Positions 6,604-8,482 of a stretch of DNA of 8,482 nt are shown here, piece after piece. The position numbers were made by a program, and so were the translations under genes. The notes beneath the pieces are model-generated. The model saw only the letters and a program-made list of their open reading frames with translations. It searched no databases and had not been told where the DNA came from. Each line of letters opens with the position of its first letter. Positions within the stretch are counted from its first letter, which is position 1. This DNA comes from Helicobacteraceae bacterium (GTDB lineage Bacteria; Campylobacterota; Campylobacteria; Campylobacterales; SZUA-545), in contig QKHD01000403.1 in NCBI GenBank assembly GCA_003250175.1, forward strand, positions 1-8,482, given 5' to 3'.

Positions 6604-7790
6604 TGTCCCGCTACCTCACCACGGAGAACCTCACGCTTGTCGGGATTCTCCTGGGTGGGGTGTTTGGCTACGTTTTTCCCCAGCTTGCCGTCGATCTTAA
6701 AATCCTGGGTGATATCTTTATCGCACTCTTAAAGATGCTCATCATGCCGTTGGTCTTTGCGGCGGTCTTTGTGGCGGTTGTGGGGCTTGGCTCCGTGGAA
6801 CGGCTCAAGCGCATGGGGGCCATGACCATCGGCTTTTACCTGCTCTCCACCTCCCTGGCCGTTCTCATGGGGATGACCGTTATGCAGCTGATTGACCCGG
6901 GAAGTTCGGCCCCGGCTCCGGAGCATATCGTCGAAGCCAAAGAGCTGGTTATTGGCGACCTGATCCTCTCCATCTTTCCTTCCAACCTCTTTGCCTCCTT
7001 CGCCTCCGGAAAGGCCCTGCCCGTGATCTTCTTTGCGGTGCTTTTTGCCGTGGCCATGCTCTACGTCACCAAAGAAAAACGCGACACGGCCAAGCTCTTT
7101 TTCGAGGCCGTCAACGACGCCATGATCCTCATCGCCTCCTGGATCGTGCGCCTCACCCCTATCGGGGTCTTTTCCATCATCGCCTATGTAATTGCCAAGG
7201 AAGGGGTCGGTGCGCTGCTGGAGCTGTGGGAGTATGCCCTCTGCGTCGTGCTGGCCCTGCTGCTGCACGCTACCCTGACCCTTCCGGCTCTGGCTCTTTT
7301 TATCGGGCGCTTTCATCCGCTGCATTACTTTTCCCAGGTCAAAGAGGCGGTGCTGCTGGCCTTTTCCACGGCGTCCAGCGCGGCAACCATTCCCGTCTCC
7401 ATGGACCGGGCGGAGAAAGAAGGCGGCGTCAGTAAAAAGAGTGCGGGCTTTGTCATTCCCCTAGGGGCAACCATTAACATGGACGGTACGGCGCTGTATG
7501 AGTCGATTGCCGTGATGTTTATTGCCAATCTGGCGGGGGTGGACCTCAGCTTTTCCCAGCAACTGCTCATCTTTATCACCGCCACCTTCACCTCCATCGG
7601 CGTGGCGGGGATTCCGGGGGCGAGTATCGTGATGCTGACCATGATTTTAGGCATCATTGGCCTACCGCTGGAGTATATCGGGGTGATTTTGGTGGTGGAC
7701 CGTGTGCTGGATATGTTCCGCACGGCGGTCAACGTCTGGGGCGACCTGATCGCCGCCAAAACGCTGGACCGTTTTATCGACCGGGACTAG
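6603..7790 (+). CDS. Sodium-coupled glutamate/aspartate (dicarboxylate) symporter, DAACS family
   Basis: This inner-membrane carrier of the dicarboxylate/amino acid:cation symporter family has 395 residues and eight expected helices plus two re-entrant hairpins. The serine-rich hairpin STASSAATIPV is at 255-265, NMDGT (sodium and substrate site) at 292-296, GIPGA of the second hairpin at 336-340, and DRVLDMFRTAVNVWGD at 366-381. By alignment from memory with Pyrococcus GltPh, Asp370 and Arg373 match the amino-group and side-chain carboxylate binders D394 and R397, Asn377 matches N401, and Asp381 matches the sodium ligand D405. This favours sodium-coupled acidic amino-acid uptake over a DctA-type C4-dicarboxylate carrier, though substrate is inferred. 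Translation should be coupled to yggS through TAATG; no clear RBS is seen. It ends the operon, sharing CTAG with the convergent gene, and no hairpin terminator is visible at its end. Confidence 0.9.
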   Translation: MSRYLTTENLTLVGILLGGVFGYVFPQLAVDLKILGDIFIALLKMLIMPLVFAAVFVAVVGLGSVERLKRMGAMTIGFYLLSTSLAVLMGMTVMQLIDPGSSAPAPEHIVEAKELVIGDLILSIFPSNLFASFASGKALPVIFFAVLFAVAMLYVTKEKRDTAKLFFEAVNDAMILIASWIVRLTPIGVFSIIAYVIAKEGVGALLELWEYALCVVLALLLHATLTLPALALFIGRFHPLHYFSQVKEAVLLAFSTASSAATIPVSMDRAEKEGGVSKKSAGFVIPLGATINMDGTALYESIAVMFIANLAGVDLSFSQQLLIFITATFTSIGVAGIPGASIVMLTMILGIIGLPLEYIGVILVVDRVLDMFRTAVNVWGDLIAAKTLDRFIDRD

Positions 7791-8482
7791 GCCACCGTAT
7801 TAAAGAGCTGCAGCAGACTCTCCGTCTCCACGGCGGAAAGCTCCGACTTGGTCTGGGCGATGAGGGAGTTCAGGCGGACTGTATCCTGGCTTGACGTGGT
7901 GTAGCTGAGGCGTGATTCGAGCTGGGAGAGTTTTTGCTGCAAAGCGGAGCGTTTCTCATTATGGGCGTTAATAATATCACCCTGTTTTTTCCCCGCATCG
8001 TCCATGGTCAACTTGGGGCGTTCTGTTGAAGTAACGGCAAACTCGCTGTAGTCACTCATGGCGGCGTAGGCCGCTAATTCTTCTTCCGTGTCCGCCAGCA
8101 TCTGGGCTCCGGAGCGGACGGCAAAATCGACGTTTTGCACCGTGCCCACGTCGCCGTTTGTTTTTAGAAAGATGCCGGTCTGTTTGAGCTGGCCGTAGGT
8201 TTCGCTGTTGGTTTCGTCGTTCATGGCGAAAAGGGTCTCCGCATTACCCAGATAGATGGCTCCGATGCCCACTTCACCCAGGGCCACGAGCCGGTCGGCT
8301 CCGGAGTCGTCCTTGATCCAGACACGCAGTTTGTCAAAGATGGCATCGTTGGCGTCGATCCAGCCGTTTTTGTCCTTGTCATAGACGGCAAGCTCTGAAA
8401 AGCCGTCGCCGCTCTTGGTGCCGAAGAGCTCGTTACCGTTGTTGATCTTGCCGTCATTGTTGCGGTCCAGGGCCAGAAACCC
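7787..8482 (-). CDS. EF-hand-like calcium-binding protein, C-terminal part (5' end beyond window)
   Basis: The minus-strand frame is open from the right edge (8482) to a TAG at 7789-7787, giving 231 residues of a longer protein. Internal GTG codons such as 8287 are not convincing starts, because the domain extends upstream of them. Two calcium-loop motifs are visible: LDRNNDGKINNGNE (residues 5-18) and YDKDKNGWIDAND (34-46), the second a near-canonical EF-hand loop ending in Asp. Between and after them are ELFGTKSGDGFSEL, then KLRVWI and VGIGAIYLG. I recognise this arrangement from large bacterial calcium-binding or surface proteins of poorly defined function. A central region (about 81-160) is followed by a polar helical, possibly coiled-coil tail (about 172-226) ending LLQLFNTVA. 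No RTX nonapeptide is visible in this part. Two CTCCGGAG copies and the base composition match the operon, so it looks native. Function, secretion route and full length are not determinable here. Confidence 0.75.
   Translation of the reverse strand, partial: GFLALDRNNDGKINNGNELFGTKSGDGFSELAVYDKDKNGWIDANDAIFDKLRVWIKDDSGADRLVALGEVGIGAIYLGNAETLFAMNDETNSETYGQLKQTGIFLKTNGDVGTVQNVDFAVRSGAQMLADTEEELAAYAAMSDYSEFAVTSTERPKLTMDDAGKKQGDIINAHNEKRSALQQKLSQLESRLSYTTSSQDTVRLNSLIAQTKSELSAVETESLLQLFNTVA

Larger units (their letters stand above)
261..7790 (+). other. Eight-gene operon pyrD-M16-dapA-fabL-like-pgsA-rseP-yggS-gltP
   Basis: All eight genes run in the same direction. The junctions are: about 38 nt (or a 4-nt overlap) before M16, 4-nt ATGA overlap M16/dapA, 2 nt dapA/SDR, 4-nt overlap SDR/pgsA, 3 nt pgsA/rseP, 4 nt rseP/yggS, and 1-nt overlap yggS/symporter. 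There is no room for internal intergenic promoters or terminators, so co-transcription from the promoter near 267 is likely. Promoters inside coding sequence cannot be excluded. Confidence 0.75.
764..8306. repeat. Dispersed highly iterated palindrome CTCCGGAG (11 copies)
   Basis: Exact CTCCGGAG starts at 764, 3504, 4143, 4838, 5384, 5449, 5519, 6350, 6916, 8107 and 8299. The TCCGGA core also occurs at 348, 630, 954, 2057, 3220, 3856 and 7005. All copies are inside genes, in two codon phases: as Pro-Glu or Pro-Asp, and as Ser-Gly. Chance expectation for the 8-mer at this GC content is roughly 0.2 copies (hand estimate). The function is unknown; a highly iterated genomic palindrome, a self-recognition mark or strong codon-pair bias are the options. 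Confidence 0.7.

Noticed and set aside
7791..8287. GTG at 8287 as the true start of the calcium-binding gene
   Set aside because: The same frame stays open to the right edge and encodes both EF-hand-like loops and the conserved core upstream of this codon, so the gene begins outside the window.

Overview
The window reads as chromosomal DNA of a Campylobacterota (Epsilonproteobacteria) member. The main reason is gene order: pyrD, an M16 zinc protease, dapA, a FabL-like SDR reductase, pgsA and rseP follow one another as they do, in whole or part, in Helicobacter, Campylobacter and Sulfurimonas-type genomes (from memory, not searched). The coding DNA is clearly above 50% GC with C/G-rich third codon positions. 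That is high for the group and suggests an environmental lineage rather than a host-adapted Campylobacter or Helicobacter. Genus cannot be decided from the sequence alone.

Layout. Positions 1-150 (minus strand) hold a frame running off the left edge that encodes a helix-turn-helix like the C-terminal domain of REP-associated/IS200-like transposases. It looks like a decayed remnant, because it has a TGA immediately upstream and no good start. The DNA up to about 240 is only about 40% GC by hand count. A TATAAT box at 267-272 then starts a tightly packed eight-gene plus-strand operon (304-7790). Intergenic distances range from a 4-nt overlap to 4 nt, apart from about 38 nt before the M16 gene if its downstream start is used. 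The operon meets a convergent minus-strand gene at 7787; the two stop codons share one CTAG. The convergent gene, open at the right edge, encodes the C-terminal 231 residues of a protein with two EF-hand-like calcium loops and a helical tail.

Functions. The operon mixes housekeeping roles: pyrimidine synthesis (PyrD), lysine and diaminopimelate synthesis (DapA), fatty-acid elongation (probable FabL-type enoyl-ACP reductase), phosphatidylglycerol synthesis (PgsA), membrane and peptide proteolysis (M16 protease, RseP), PLP homeostasis (YggS/PLPBP) and acidic amino-acid or dicarboxylate uptake (GltP/GltT-type symporter). Several act on envelope building or quality control. The rest appear to be united by co-transcription rather than one pathway.

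The most unusual signal is not a gene. The palindrome CTCCGGAG occurs 11 times (core TCCGGA 18 times) in 8.5 kb. It lies in two codon phases and in genes on both strands, and neighbouring codon choice appears bent to preserve it. It behaves like a highly iterated or uptake-type genomic motif. No CRISPR array, tRNA, rRNA or intact mobile element was seen.
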